NCBI GenBank assembly: GCA_016794505.1
Contig: JAEUJZ010000160.1
Coordinates: forward strand, 62,001-126,000
DNA length: 64,000 bases
Reading direction: 5' to 3'
Source of the DNA: Myxococcales bacterium
Lineage (GTDB): Bacteria > Myxococcota_A > Polyangia > Palsa-1104 > JAEUJZ01
Below, piece by piece: positions 1-8,844 of the stretch (within the stretch, counting starts at the first letter, position 1; each line of letters begins with the position of its first letter). The position numbers and the translations under genes are program-made. The notes beneath the pieces are model-generated. The model did no database searches and was not told the origin of the DNA. It saw only the letters and a list, made by a program, of their open reading frames with translations.

Positions 1-633
1 CGTGCCGCGATCCTCCGGGCCTTGCAGGCCGCTTGGCACGGGCTGGCTGCGGCTCTGCTGCAGCGCGATCAGGTACTCCTGCTGGGCGGCGTATAGCTCG
101 GGACTGTACAGCGACAGCAGGGGCTCGCCTTTGCGGACGAACTTGCCCGTGAAGTCGGCGTACACCTGTTCGACATAGGCCTCAAAGCGCGTGTGGATGT
201 GGTGAACGCGTGTCTCGTCAAACACGAAGCGCCCGGCTGCCCGCAGCGCGCCACCAAACTGCTGATGCTTTGCCTGGGCGGTCTTCAAGCCAATCTGGGC
301 CTGCTTTTGTGCATCGAGCGTGATCGGGGCCAAGTCCGTCGGGATCGCAGGCGTCTTTTCAGGGGCTGCTTCAGCCTGATTTCCAACGGGAATAGGCACC
401 AACTTCATGTTGCAGATAGGGCAGTCCCCCGCGCTATCCGAGACCACCTGGGGATGCATCGGGCACTGGTACTTTGGCGCCGGAGGAGCCGGCCGGACCG
501 TCGCTGTCGGTGGCGATGGCTTCGCGGATCCAGCATCGCCCGCGGTCTGCGATCGGTGGTTTGTCGAAGGGCAGCCCATGGCAAATCCCAGACACACAGA
601 CAGGCCAAGCGCAGCGATTGAGCGAGGTGTCAT
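1..633 (-). CDS. CusB-like efflux RND adaptor, N-terminal part (cut by window edge)
   Basis: This is the start of a periplasmic adaptor (membrane fusion protein) of a tripartite heavy-metal efflux pump; the reading frame runs off base 1. The N-terminus has a signal peptide ending in a lipobox-like GFAMGC, so it is probably a lipoprotein. Next comes a heavy-metal-binding domain with the pattern YQCPMHP...CPICNMKL (about residues 55-80), typical of CusB-type copper/silver adaptors. The membrane fusion region begins at about residue 130 (TRFEAYVEQVYADFTGKFVRKGEPL). The ATG at 633-631 overlaps the stop of the upstream TolC-like gene as ATGA, so translation is likely coupled. The metal is inferred from the family, not shown. 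Confidence 0.88.
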   Translation of the reverse strand, partial: MTPRSIAALGLSVCLGFAMGCPSTNHRSQTAGDAGSAKPSPPTATVRPAPPAPKYQCPMHPQVVSDSAGDCPICNMKLVPIPVGNQAEAAPEKTPAIPTDLAPITLDAQKQAQIGLKTAQAKHQQFGGALRAAGRFVFDETRVHHIHTRFEAYVEQVYADFTGKFVRKGEPLLSLYSPELYAAQQEYLIALQQSRSQPVPSGLQGPEDRGT

Positions 634-2081
634 GGAGTGGCTCCCACGTCGTTTGATTGGGCACGAGGCGACGAGAGCGAGCCACCACAGGCGGCCTCTA
701 GCTCGGCGAGGCGCTGCCCCCACTCGGCTTGATAGCGCTCGAACTCAAGCTGGTGTTCGGTGAGACGACGCGCGGCGTCTAGTAACAAGCTCAGCGGAAT
801 TCGTCCGCTTTGGTAGCCTGCCTGGGCCGCTCGCAGCGCTCGTTCCGAGAGCGGCAGCAGCGTCTGCGCATGAAAGCGCATATGGCGCTGCGCTGTCTCT
901 GCGCGCAAAAGAGCCGCACGAACCTGGCCCGCGATCTCTTGTTCGAGCTTGCGGCGCTGCGCGAAAAGTCCTTGCCGACTGGCCACGGCTTCGCGCTCTT
1001 GGGCCGCGGTGCGCGCGAGCGAAAACGAAGGGATCGTGGACTGCACACCCACGGTGAAGTTGTGCTCGGCCCCTCCGGCGCGGTGCAGGTCGGCCATATA
1101 CGATGCCGAGAGCTGGAGATCTGGGGCCCGCTCGCGCGACGCGGCGCGAACGCGATCACTGGCCTGCGCTACTTCGTGATCCAGCGCGACCCGCTCAGGC
1201 CGCTGCGTATGCGCCTGCGCCAGCAGCACGGGCAGGGCGGGCAGGCTGATCACAGGCGGTGTGGTCGTCGGCAGGCCGAGCGGAGCATCGACCGCCTGGC
1301 TGCGCAGAATATTGAGTGCCGAGGCGCTTAGCTCGCGCTCGCGATCGGCATCCAGCAGCAGGTTGTCGAGGTTGGCCAAGGTCTCTTGCGCGGCCAATAG
1401 CTCGGCGAGATCGGCGCGACCCACGCGATAGCGCACATCCACTGCAGCAACGAATGCCGAGGACAGGGCGCGGGCGGCGCGCAGGACTTCCTGGCTGCGC
1501 ACGGCCAAGCGAAAGTCGTAGTACCCACGCGTCGTTGCCAAGCGCAGATCTTGTTCACTGCGCCGAAGGTCGGCGAGCGCGCGTGGGCGATCATGCGACG
1601 CCACAGCGGCCCGCGCCGCGAGCTTGCCTGGCCACGTGATCGGCTGGCGCAGCGTGAACATCAGCGGCACATGCGCGGCCCCGATCGGAACCTGCCAAAG
1701 CTCAACCATCAGCATTGGATCGTCCAGAGTCCGCGCGGCCTGCGGTCGCTCACTGGCTGCTTGCACGTCGGCCTGGCGCGCTTGCCGCTCGGGGCTGTTC
1801 TGCAGGACATCCGACAGAAGCTGCGCCAGAGTTAGCTCGGACGGCGAGCCAGTCGTCGCAGGTGGACCTGCCCACGCGGGGCCACAAAACAGCACAAGCA
1901 GACTCAGAAAGGGCAGGGGGCAGATCAAGCGATGATGCAGCCAGCTTGCCGCTGGATCAGACCGCCTGCATGACCCGCATGAAAGAAGGTTTCTCGTCGC
2001 TGTCGCCGCGCCACGCCATTCGGGGCGGTGTTCTTGCGGACCAGCCGAATGCGCTGATTGCAGCACGGCAAGAAACCTCAC
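630..2081 (-). CDS. TolC-family outer membrane efflux channel
   Basis: Outer-membrane component of the efflux system whose adaptor follows directly (ATGA overlap). The mature part shows the long alternating coiled-coil helices and the duplicated arrangement of TolC/CusC proteins, for example ELTLAQLLSDVLQNSPE near the start and SERALRAAQAGYQSGRIPL near the end. The GTG at 2081 overlaps the stop of the upstream hydroxylase gene (GTGA), but the first 50 or so residues do not look like an export signal. A signal-like stretch, LICPLPFLSLLVLFCGPAWA, begins at a TTG at 1928-1926, so the true start could be there. Function as a channel is solid by family; the start is not. Confidence 0.85.
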   Translation of the reverse strand: MRFLAVLQSAHSAGPQEHRPEWRGAATATRNLLSCGSCRRSDPAASWLHHRLICPLPFLSLLVLFCGPAWAGPPATTGSPSELTLAQLLSDVLQNSPERQARQADVQAASERPQAARTLDDPMLMVELWQVPIGAAHVPLMFTLRQPITWPGKLAARAAVASHDRPRALADLRRSEQDLRLATTRGYYDFRLAVRSQEVLRAARALSSAFVAAVDVRYRVGRADLAELLAAQETLANLDNLLLDADRERELSASALNILRSQAVDAPLGLPTTTPPVISLPALPVLLAQAHTQRPERVALDHEVAQASDRVRAASRERAPDLQLSASYMADLHRAGGAEHNFTVGVQSTIPSFSLARTAAQEREAVASRQGLFAQRRKLEQEIAGQVRAALLRAETAQRHMRFHAQTLLPLSERALRAAQAGYQSGRIPLSLLLDAARRLTEHQLEFERYQAEWGQRLAELEAACGGSLSSPRAQSNDVGATP

Positions 2082-2938
2082 GCAGACGGCGGGGCAGGGG
2101 GTTGGCTCGGCGTGCTTTCAGCTTCGGCACTGCCCGCTGCCAGCAGATCATTCAGGTTGGGGATCCCCGACTGTGCCACTGCACCATCGGCATCTGGCTT
2201 CGCAAGCTTTTCCAATCCGGCTTTTGGCTGCCAGAAGTCTTGGCCCCACCACGGGGGCAGGACCGAGCGATTCAGTGTGCCGAACAGTCGATCCCAGAAC
2301 GTGAACACGGCCGCGAAGTTGTAGTTCCGCAGGCCATACGCATGGTGCAGGTTGTGGTCCGTTGTGCCGATCCAGATCGCGTTGCCTCGCCAGTTTGCCG
2401 ACGAGTGAAGCACCGTGGCCCAGATCAGAAGCAGCATGTTGAGGACGTACACCGTATAGATGTGAAACGGCGCAATCAGAAGCGGCACGGTATAGGGCAG
2501 GATGCCGGACAGAATCGTCTCGAAGGGGTCGATGGCGATGCCGGACCAGGCGACGGGCGGACGGAACGCGTGGTGGCGAAAGTGCGAGTGTCGATACACC
2601 CACGGCATATGCAGCACCAGATGCGTCCCGTAAAAAACGAGATCCCACAGCAGCACGTACAGCGGCAGGCTGACAAGCCAGTACAGCCAGCCGCGCTCGG
2701 CGATGTCTTGGTAGATGAAGCCGATGTGATAGCGATCCGCAAGCAGGGCGAAGCCTTGGATGATCGGCGTTCCCGAGAGCAGCGAGACGAAGCCGAGCAT
2801 CATGTCGCGGCGCACGATCGATCGCTTGACGCGCCGACTGTACAGACGATGCACGATGCTGGCACTGACGACGTAAAAGAGGATCGCAATGCTGCAGCTA
2901 ATCGCGCACTGGAGCAACCACGTGGACAGCATGGGCAA
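2078..2938 (-). CDS. Sterol desaturase / fatty acid hydroxylase superfamily membrane protein
   Basis: A 286-residue integral membrane di-iron enzyme candidate. The family's histidine clusters are all visible: HLVLH (about residue 105), HSHFRHH (about 116), and HNLHHAY (about 215), set among four to five hydrophobic segments. Members hydroxylate or desaturate sterols, fatty acids or carotenoids; the substrate here is unknown. A GGAGG site lies just upstream of the ATG at 2938. The stop overlaps the start of the TolC-like gene, making a three-gene transcript with the metal efflux genes, an unexpected partner for a lipid-modifying enzyme. Confidence 0.85.
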   Translation of the reverse strand: MPMLSTWLLQCAISCSIAILFYVVSASIVHRLYSRRVKRSIVRRDMMLGFVSLLSGTPIIQGFALLADRYHIGFIYQDIAERGWLYWLVSLPLYVLLWDLVFYGTHLVLHMPWVYRHSHFRHHAFRPPVAWSGIAIDPFETILSGILPYTVPLLIAPFHIYTVYVLNMLLLIWATVLHSSANWRGNAIWIGTTDHNLHHAYGLRNYNFAAVFTFWDRLFGTLNRSVLPPWWGQDFWQPKAGLEKLAKPDADGAVAQSGIPNLNDLLAAGSAEAESTPSQPPAPPSA

Positions 2939-3005
2939 CCTCCGAGCGGTGAGGAGAGAGCGCGGGCAGGATCGCGCGCAAAGACTGCAACCTTGGATGT
3001 GCAGC

Positions 3006-4016
3006 CTAGGGCTTGCGGCTGCTGCGCAGACGCTTCAGGGATTCGATCAGGGAATCCAGAGCGGGATTTGGCTCGCGATGGCGCTCGGCTTTTAGGATGT
3101 CGATGGCGCGATCGAGCTCGCCGCGCTGCACAGCGCGCATGGCATCGTCGAGAGCCGCCTGTGGTAGCTCGCCCGCGGAAACGATTTGGCCGCGCTCGGA
3201 CGTCGCCCCACGACGATCGGACGACGGGGACTTGTTGCCGCTGAGATAGCGCATGGCCGCAACGATCATCACCAAGGCCAGCAAGCCACCGAGCAAGCCG
3301 ATCCCCAGACTAAGGAGCCAAGGCCGCAAGCCAGAGGGTGGGGTCGCAGCGAGAGCCGGCGGGGCGGCCGATCTTGCGCCATGCCCAAGAGCCGTGCCAC
3401 CCGTCGGCCCCTCGGCAAGGCCGCTGCCTGCGGACTCGCTGGGGTTTGGCTGCAGTGCTACCCACGACGTTGGCTGATCCGCAAGCCAGGCGCCGCCAGC
3501 CGTCGATGGTGCTCGCGCGGATGCTGGGCTTACTGACGCCGGCATCGCCGACACGTGCAGAAAGCCTGTGGGCTCGTCGGCCAGAGCGGCGGCGGCAGCG
3601 CTCAGGCCACTTGGATGGGCTGCTTGGCTGGGCGGTGTTGGCTGGCGCACGGGCTGTGGGCTCGGGCGCATGGCGGGGGCCATATGCTGCGCCGCGGCGG
3701 GTGCCGGTCGCGCGACACTCGCGGGGGCCAGTCCGGCAGGCGCCGGAGAGATGCGCTGCACGCCGAACACAGTGGCCTGCATGGCGCTGGCCGGCGTCGC
3801 GCTCGGCGTGCGCAGCGACTCGGCATCGTGCGTCGCATGGCTGACGGTCTGTGCTTCATCGTCGTCGACGCTCGGGATCACCGTGGCCGTCAAGAACGAT
3901 GGAGACAGCTCGGGTGAAGTGTAGCCATGCTCGCTTTCGTCGTATGGCGCCGAGCGCTGCGACGACGACGGGGGAAATCCGGGCACTGGCGGCGGTCTGG
4001 ATGGTTGATGGCTCAT
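3006..4016 (-). CDS. Pro/Ala-rich single-TM protein of unknown function
   Basis: No family recognised. The first 230 or so residues are low-complexity Pro/Ala/Ser/Thr-rich sequence with three degenerate copies of an A-[DE]-x-P-T-[GS] motif. One strong membrane helix follows (LLSLGIGLLGGLLALVMIVA, about 240-262), then a short basic C-terminal domain of about 65 residues that ends in DSLIESLKRLRSSRKP and resembles a TPR-like helix pair. The domain order (disordered cytoplasmic part, one TM, small outer domain) resembles regulators anchored like the Ser/Thr kinase at 52720. It is divergent from the gene at 4221. Confidence 0.6.
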   Translation of the reverse strand: MSHQPSRPPPVPGFPPSSSQRSAPYDESEHGYTSPELSPSFLTATVIPSVDDDEAQTVSHATHDAESLRTPSATPASAMQATVFGVQRISPAPAGLAPASVARPAPAAAQHMAPAMRPSPQPVRQPTPPSQAAHPSGLSAAAAALADEPTGFLHVSAMPASVSPASARAPSTAGGAWLADQPTSWVALQPNPSESAGSGLAEGPTGGTALGHGARSAAPPALAATPPSGLRPWLLSLGIGLLGGLLALVMIVAAMRYLSGNKSPSSDRRGATSERGQIVSAGELPQAALDDAMRAVQRGELDRAIDILKAERHREPNPALDSLIESLKRLRSSRKP

Positions 4017-4093
4017 GCGCGGCGACGAAAATATTGCAAACGACGCGGCCTGTACATGACGAGTTTTTCCGTGGCCCGCCGGATCCGCAGGCT

Positions 4094-4143
4094 GTCTTGA
4101 GGACGTCTTGAGGACATCTTGGGGACGACTTGAGGACGTCTTG
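4094..4143. repeat. 11-bp tandem direct repeat (about 4.5 copies)
   Basis: Units of the form GTCTTGAGGAC start at 4094, 4105, 4116 (ATCTTGGGGAC), 4127 (GACTTGAGGAC) and 4138 (partial). The 11-bp step is close to one helical turn, and the array sits between two divergent genes (starts at 4016 and 4221). It could be a phased protein-binding array or a decaying repeat. Confidence 0.6.
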
Positions 4144-4220
4144 GCCTGGCGTGTCCGATGCTGTCGGCGCGCCTACTTTTGCGATCGCGGGCCCCCGTCT
4201 GCGTGATACGTTGATGAGCG

Positions 4221-5345
4221 GTGAGCAAGCGTCCGCCCTTCCTCGGCTATAACCACAACGTTCGTCACGCCGGGCACCTGTTCCACGTCCAGACAGAGGA
4301 CTCTGGCCTCAGCCGGCTGACGCTGTTTACGCACTGCTTCGTCGACGGGACAATCTTGGCGTCCCTGCGTGCCACCTACACCGCAGAAGAGTCCGATGCG
4401 GTCGTGCAGAAGCGCATGCAGGACCAGCACAAGGCGATGCTGCGCCGCGTCCGCGATGGCGAGTTTGACAACCATCCCGAGGTCCTCGCGCGTGCTGGGC
4501 AGGCCAGCCCGCAAGACAAGTCAGCCGTAGTCGATGCCAGCCAGCTGGCAGCGGCTGCGGTCCCGACGGCGCTTCCATCGGAGACGGGATCCATCGCCAT
4601 CAAGGCGCCACTCAAAGCCGAAGCGAAGCCGATGCCCTCGACGGCGAGCAAGCCGGAAGCCAAGCCCGAAGCCAGGCCCGAAGCCAAGGCGGATCACAGA
4701 CCCGAACCCAAGGCAGAGAGCAAGTCCGACGCTGGAGCGCTGGCTGCCCGGCTCGGCATCAAGAGCCTGGCGCAGCCTATCGTGCCGGCTCCGCCGTCGG
4801 TTGCTGCAGCCTCCAGCGATGCAACGGCTGCATCCAAAGAGAGTGGCGAAACAGACAGCGATGACGATCTGATGATCGATATCGTGGCGGCCGAGCCCAG
4901 CGACGCGGAAGAAGAAGCCTTGGAGCTCAGCAAGGCAACGCCGCTGCCGACGGCTCGTCCTCTGGTTGGATCCGACTCAGCAGAAAGCGTACCGGTCTAT
5001 CCGCCGTCGCCCAATCCGCTGTATCAGGTCACGGTCGGCCTGCGCAGCGAGCGGCCGATTCGCGTGACGCGTCCGGTGTATGTGCGACCGCTGCACACCG
5101 GGCGGCTGCGCATGCAGTCGACGTCCGAGGGCGCTGTGATGCTTACGCCCGTCGCGCTACGCCCGACGCCGCCTCGACGGCACATGCACGTGCAGGAGCC
5201 GCTGCGCAAGACCCTGCCACAGGCGCTGCCCACCATCCCCGGTGCGGTGGTCGCGATCGGTCTGGGCGCACCGCCACTCGAAGGCAGCGCGCTCGACGAT
5301 GCACTGATGGCCTTCTTGCGCAAAGAAGCCGCACGACCGCTGTGA
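4221..5345 (+). CDS. Conserved hypothetical protein with HVQTEDSG N-terminal domain
   Basis: 374 residues. The first 75 form a compact domain (YNHNVRHAGHLFHVQTEDSG...THCFVDGTI...QHKAMLRRVRDGEFD) that I recognise as recurring in myxobacterial hypothetical proteins without an assigned function. A Lys/Glu/Pro/Ala-rich linker with repeated KPEAKPEA units follows (about 135-175), then an acidic stretch, then a basic C-terminal segment. There is no signal peptide or TM, so it is probably cytoplasmic. The GTG start at 4221 has no Shine-Dalgarno; a TACGTT hexamer at 4207-4212 lies 8 nt before it, compatible with a leaderless mRNA. Confidence 0.7.
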   Translation: MSKRPPFLGYNHNVRHAGHLFHVQTEDSGLSRLTLFTHCFVDGTILASLRATYTAEESDAVVQKRMQDQHKAMLRRVRDGEFDNHPEVLARAGQASPQDKSAVVDASQLAAAAVPTALPSETGSIAIKAPLKAEAKPMPSTASKPEAKPEARPEAKADHRPEPKAESKSDAGALAARLGIKSLAQPIVPAPPSVAAASSDATAASKESGETDSDDDLMIDIVAAEPSDAEEEALELSKATPLPTARPLVGSDSAESVPVYPPSPNPLYQVTVGLRSERPIRVTRPVYVRPLHTGRLRMQSTSEGAVMLTPVALRPTPPRRHMHVQEPLRKTLPQALPTIPGAVVAIGLGAPPLEGSALDDALMAFLRKEAARPL

Positions 5346-5480
5346 TTGGCGGCTCGCTCGCGAGCGATTCCCCCAGCCCAGCGCCGCCCATCCACGCATG
5401 ACGTGTGTCCGCTGAGCAGGCCGGCAGGGCGGGTGAACAGCTCGCCTGTGATCGCTGCCCAGCGACGGTGCTGGGTCTGA

Positions 5481-5486
5481 TACGAT
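5481..5486 (+). promoter_or_regulatory. Candidate -10 element (TACGAT), leaderless
   Basis: TACGAT ends 6 nt before the ATG at 5493 and no Shine-Dalgarno is present. This fits the window-wide TAnnnT pattern. Confidence 0.4.
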
Positions 5487-5492
5487 GATCTA

Positions 5493-8400
5493 ATGCACAG
5501 ATCTAAGCGAGCCTTGCATGTTCCGTCCTTTGGGCTCTTCAGCGCGGCGATCGCATCTTGTCTGCTTGCCACGTCATCACCGGCCGCTGCGTTTTCCACG
5601 CGCTTGCACATGATGATTGCCAACAAGGTGCGCGAGGGCCTCATTGCCGGAAACGGCACCGCCATTCGCCTAAAGTTTGGCAGCCATGAGGTGCGCCTCA
5701 GCGACGTAGACAAGCGGGCGATCATGGACAATCCGCTGGCCTTTCGTGCCGGCGCGGTAGGCCCAGACAACATGGCGTTTCCTGGCATGACCGATCCTTC
5801 GCATGCCATCGGGCAGAAGCCATTCGTGCAGTGCCAGAAGCTGTATGACTTGGCACTGACGGATCCAGAGCGCGCCTATGCCATGGGCTGCTTTCTGCAC
5901 GGCGTGACCGACGCAGTGGCGCATCACTACGTCAACTTCATGTCGGGCGAGACATTCACGCTGACACCGATCACGGCGGCGCGGCAGACCAACTACAGCA
6001 ACGTGGTGCGCCACATCATCGCCGAGTCGATGATTCAAAAGGCGGCGTTCAAACAAGACGCTGCAGCGTTCAGTCTTGGACAGCTTACGCACACGCTGCC
6101 CAAGGACTTTTTGCAGCGCACGTATCTGTCGACCAGCAGCCCGCTGTGGCAGCTTATGGCGCATCACGCCAAGGCCAAGTTCGATGCCGCAGTGGCCGCG
6201 CAGCCGAGCGCATCGCTGGTGACGATCGTGCAGAGCCTGGACATCGCGCCGGCTGATCACTTGGTGCTGGCTCCGGTGTATCTGCAGCGCATCGAGCAAG
6301 CGCGGCAGCAGATCACGACCGACATCATGACCGCGGTGAGCAACATGCAGAACCGCAGTACGCCCGAAGGCGGGATGCTTCGGGTGACAGCGGGCGCGGA
6401 TGGCAAGCTCGGTACGTCGGACGACGGTACAAACTGCACCGTCACCTGCGCCGATCTGTATGCCAAGTACTTCACGTACGTCGCGCTCTTGGCCCCGCGA
6501 CAAGATGCCCAAGGGCGACCGCTGCCCTCGGCACTGGAAAAGATCAGCGACAAGCTGCGCGATGACTTGAACGGCTTCCTTCCTGCGTACCTGGCCACCA
6601 TCGAGTCGCTGTCGGCAAAGCTCAATGCGCCGCTGGGCGGGGCATCGTCAGGAACCGAGGGCTTTGATATCAGCGCGGCCGAGATCGATCAGATGTTCAA
6701 GCCGCTCGTCGACTGGTCGGATCGCATCACGACGCTCGACTATCAGGTCGTGATCAACGCGGTGGTGCCGGACTGGCTGCTCAGCTTGCAGAATGCGCTG
6801 CAGGCCGTCGGGATCAACGTGTCGATCCCCAACATCGTAAAGACGCTGCTCGAACCCTTCGTGCGTCCCATCAAAGACGCATTGAAGGCCTATGTGATCG
6901 ACAAGGCCAAGACCTTCATCAGCGATCTCACCAGCCAGTACAAAGCGCAGCTTGATGTAGTGCTGGGCGAATACGACATGCGGCTGAAGTCGTATGCCGC
7001 GCCGGGGCTAAGCGGCACGACGCTGGATCACTTCTATGACAGCGGGCTGTTTGGACACGCGTTCAATATCGCGGCTGCCACGCTGGCAAACCATGCCGCT
7101 GGCCTGCCGATTGGTGAAAGGGACGTCCTGGGTGGCATCGGCCCTGCGTCCTTCGACGCGTCGCACACGCTGGCTTGGTCGCAAGCGGCTGTCTGTGACT
7201 ATCTGCGCGGCCCGATTTTTCCGTTGGGCATCGACGTCACGGGATCGCTTTCGGTGCGCAGCGACAAGGACTATGTGGCGCAGCCCAAGGGCGATAGTCC
7301 CGTCGAGTGCCACGATGGTTCGCTGTCGATGTTCAGCGGCATGCCCAGCGCAATGAACTGCGGCTTGGTTGACACGCCATCGCTGATCACCGACCCAGCC
7401 CATCGCGGATCGCCGACCCGCGCCTTTCCTCCGCAGTTTGGTGGCGAGATGCCAAGCTGCCAGAACATCGTCGTGCCCGGCCTGCCCGAGCCACCCGTCA
7501 TGCCGCCGCCGATGGCCACCGGCTGCAGCTGTCAGATCGGCGCAGCGCAGACCTCGTCGGGCCCACTCGCGCTTTTGCTGCTGACACTGGCCGCTGGGGG
7601 GCTTCTGCGTCGCAAACGACGAAGCCTGAGCGTGCTTTCAATCGTGGTTGCAGCGGGGGTCTCGGCGGGCTGCGGCGGGAACAGCATGACCATGGATCCG
7701 ATGATGATGGACATGGGCACGGACCCCACCATGACACCCAAGCAGGTGCTGGCCAGCGCGCTGGGCACTAGCTCGTGGAATGGCATGCAGCAGCGCAGCG
7801 GCAAGATGCGGGCGATCGAGCTGCGCTTCAATGCCGCGAGCTTGCTGTGGGCCGAGGTTCGCAATCCATTCGGCCCGGCGCGTCGCCGCGAGCTGCGTGT
7901 GTTTTCGATCGATGACGACGGCAGCACGCTGCGCTCGACGATCACGCAGGCTCCCGATGGCATGGATCCGGCGCGGCCGCTCGGCAAGCAAGAGGTGTGG
8001 AAAGTGACGCTGGTTTCGGGAACACCGCGCACGCTGCAGCTTGTCAACATGGACAACCCCGGCGTCACCGAGACCTATACCGAAGGTGCTTGGCCTGCGC
8101 CGACCGACGGCCTGACTGCGACGGTGCGCGTGTTCTCATCGACGAGCGCAGCGCACGACGCGTACTGCGGAAAAAGCAGCGTCAGCGCACCCGACTACGG
8201 TCCGCTGTTTGAGTTCGCGCGTGGGCGCAGCGCACAGGCGCCGCTCGGCACGGACTTGATGGCGGGGGCCAAGCTGCTGCGCTGGCGCGATGCCAGTGGC
8301 GCCAATCGCTTCGCCGTGACCGATGTGCCCAGCTTCAGCGATCTCGGCGGCACCACACTGACCGATCAGTTCAACTTCTTTGTGCAGTACCAAGGCATCG

Positions 8401-8738
8401 TGAACCATCCCGGCGGTGCCTTTCAGATGCGCGAACAAGACGACGATGTCACCGACGGTCTGTGGGTCTTTATTCAGGACAAAGTGGGCAGCACAAACAC
8501 CAACGACTTGTTCCTTGAAGTTCACAACCTGACCTTTGTTCCGGACAAGACACCCGACGCGCCAAGCAGCAACCTTGCAGCAGGGCCCGTGCCGATAGAG
8601 ATCATCGTCGTCCGCTGCGCGCAGCAGGTTCGCAACATGGATATCGAGCTCAAGCTCGGCGGCGGGGCCTATCAGCTCGTGGGCAATGCACCCACCACGA
8701 GCACGATCAACGACACGCTCTTCCCTCCAGCGCTGTAG
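5493..8738 (+). CDS. Zn-dependent phospholipase C-like protein with internal MYXO-CTERM, fused to a lipoprotein-like second half
   Basis: 1081 residues in one uninterrupted frame. A signal peptide (residues 1-33) precedes a domain resembling zinc-dependent phospholipase C/S1-P1 nucleases: an early His after export (FSTRLHMMIANKV), AGAVGPDNMAFPG and GCFLHGVTDAVAHHYVN. At about residues 677-712 there is a complete MYXO-CTERM-type tripartite signal: CSC motif, hydrophobic helix (GPLALLLLTLAAGGLL), RRKRR cluster. Such signals normally end a protein. Here a second lipoprotein-like signal follows at once (SVLSIVVAAGVSAGC, Cys near residue 728), then a 350-residue exported-looking domain of unknown type. 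An internal GTG at about 7633 could start the second half separately. See findings. Confidence 0.75.
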   Translation: MHRSKRALHVPSFGLFSAAIASCLLATSSPAAAFSTRLHMMIANKVREGLIAGNGTAIRLKFGSHEVRLSDVDKRAIMDNPLAFRAGAVGPDNMAFPGMTDPSHAIGQKPFVQCQKLYDLALTDPERAYAMGCFLHGVTDAVAHHYVNFMSGETFTLTPITAARQTNYSNVVRHIIAESMIQKAAFKQDAAAFSLGQLTHTLPKDFLQRTYLSTSSPLWQLMAHHAKAKFDAAVAAQPSASLVTIVQSLDIAPADHLVLAPVYLQRIEQARQQITTDIMTAVSNMQNRSTPEGGMLRVTAGADGKLGTSDDGTNCTVTCADLYAKYFTYVALLAPRQDAQGRPLPSALEKISDKLRDDLNGFLPAYLATIESLSAKLNAPLGGASSGTEGFDISAAEIDQMFKPLVDWSDRITTLDYQVVINAVVPDWLLSLQNALQAVGINVSIPNIVKTLLEPFVRPIKDALKAYVIDKAKTFISDLTSQYKAQLDVVLGEYDMRLKSYAAPGLSGTTLDHFYDSGLFGHAFNIAAATLANHAAGLPIGERDVLGGIGPASFDASHTLAWSQAAVCDYLRGPIFPLGIDVTGSLSVRSDKDYVAQPKGDSPVECHDGSLSMFSGMPSAMNCGLVDTPSLITDPAHRGSPTRAFPPQFGGEMPSCQNIVVPGLPEPPVMPPPMATGCSCQIGAAQTSSGPLALLLLTLAAGGLLRRKRRSLSVLSIVVAAGVSAGCGGNSMTMDPMMMDMGTDPTMTPKQVLASALGTSSWNGMQQRSGKMRAIELRFNAASLLWAEVRNPFGPARRRELRVFSIDDDGSTLRSTITQAPDGMDPARPLGKQEVWKVTLVSGTPRTLQLVNMDNPGVTETYTEGAWPAPTDGLTATVRVFSSTSAAHDAYCGKSSVSAPDYGPLFEFARGRSAQAPLGTDLMAGAKLLRWRDASGANRFAVTDVPSFSDLGGTTLTDQFNFFVQYQGIVNHPGGAFQMREQDDDVTDGLWVFIQDKVGSTNTNDLFLEVHNLTFVPDKTPDAPSSNLAAGPVPIEIIVVRCAQQVRNMDIELKLGGGAYQLVGNAPTTSTINDTLFPPAL

Positions 8739-8830
8739 GTATTGCAGCTTTTGCTGCGCCGCCGAAAGCGATCCTCTATTTCATCCAGGATCCTGCGATT
8801 CGCAGCCTGCGCCCCGAGGCTGCTTTGCGA

Positions 8831-8836
8831 TACCAT
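8831..8836 (+). promoter_or_regulatory. Candidate -10 element (TACCAT), leaderless
   Basis: TACCAT ends 8 nt before the ATG at 8845, with no Shine-Dalgarno in the gap. Confidence 0.4.
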
Positions 8837-8844
8837 GAGTAGCA

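Noticed and set aside
1715..3244. Long open frame on the plus strand opposite the TolC-like and hydroxylase genes
   Set aside because: It is antisense to two well-supported genes, has no domain and is rich in residues typical of reverse-complement GC-rich code.
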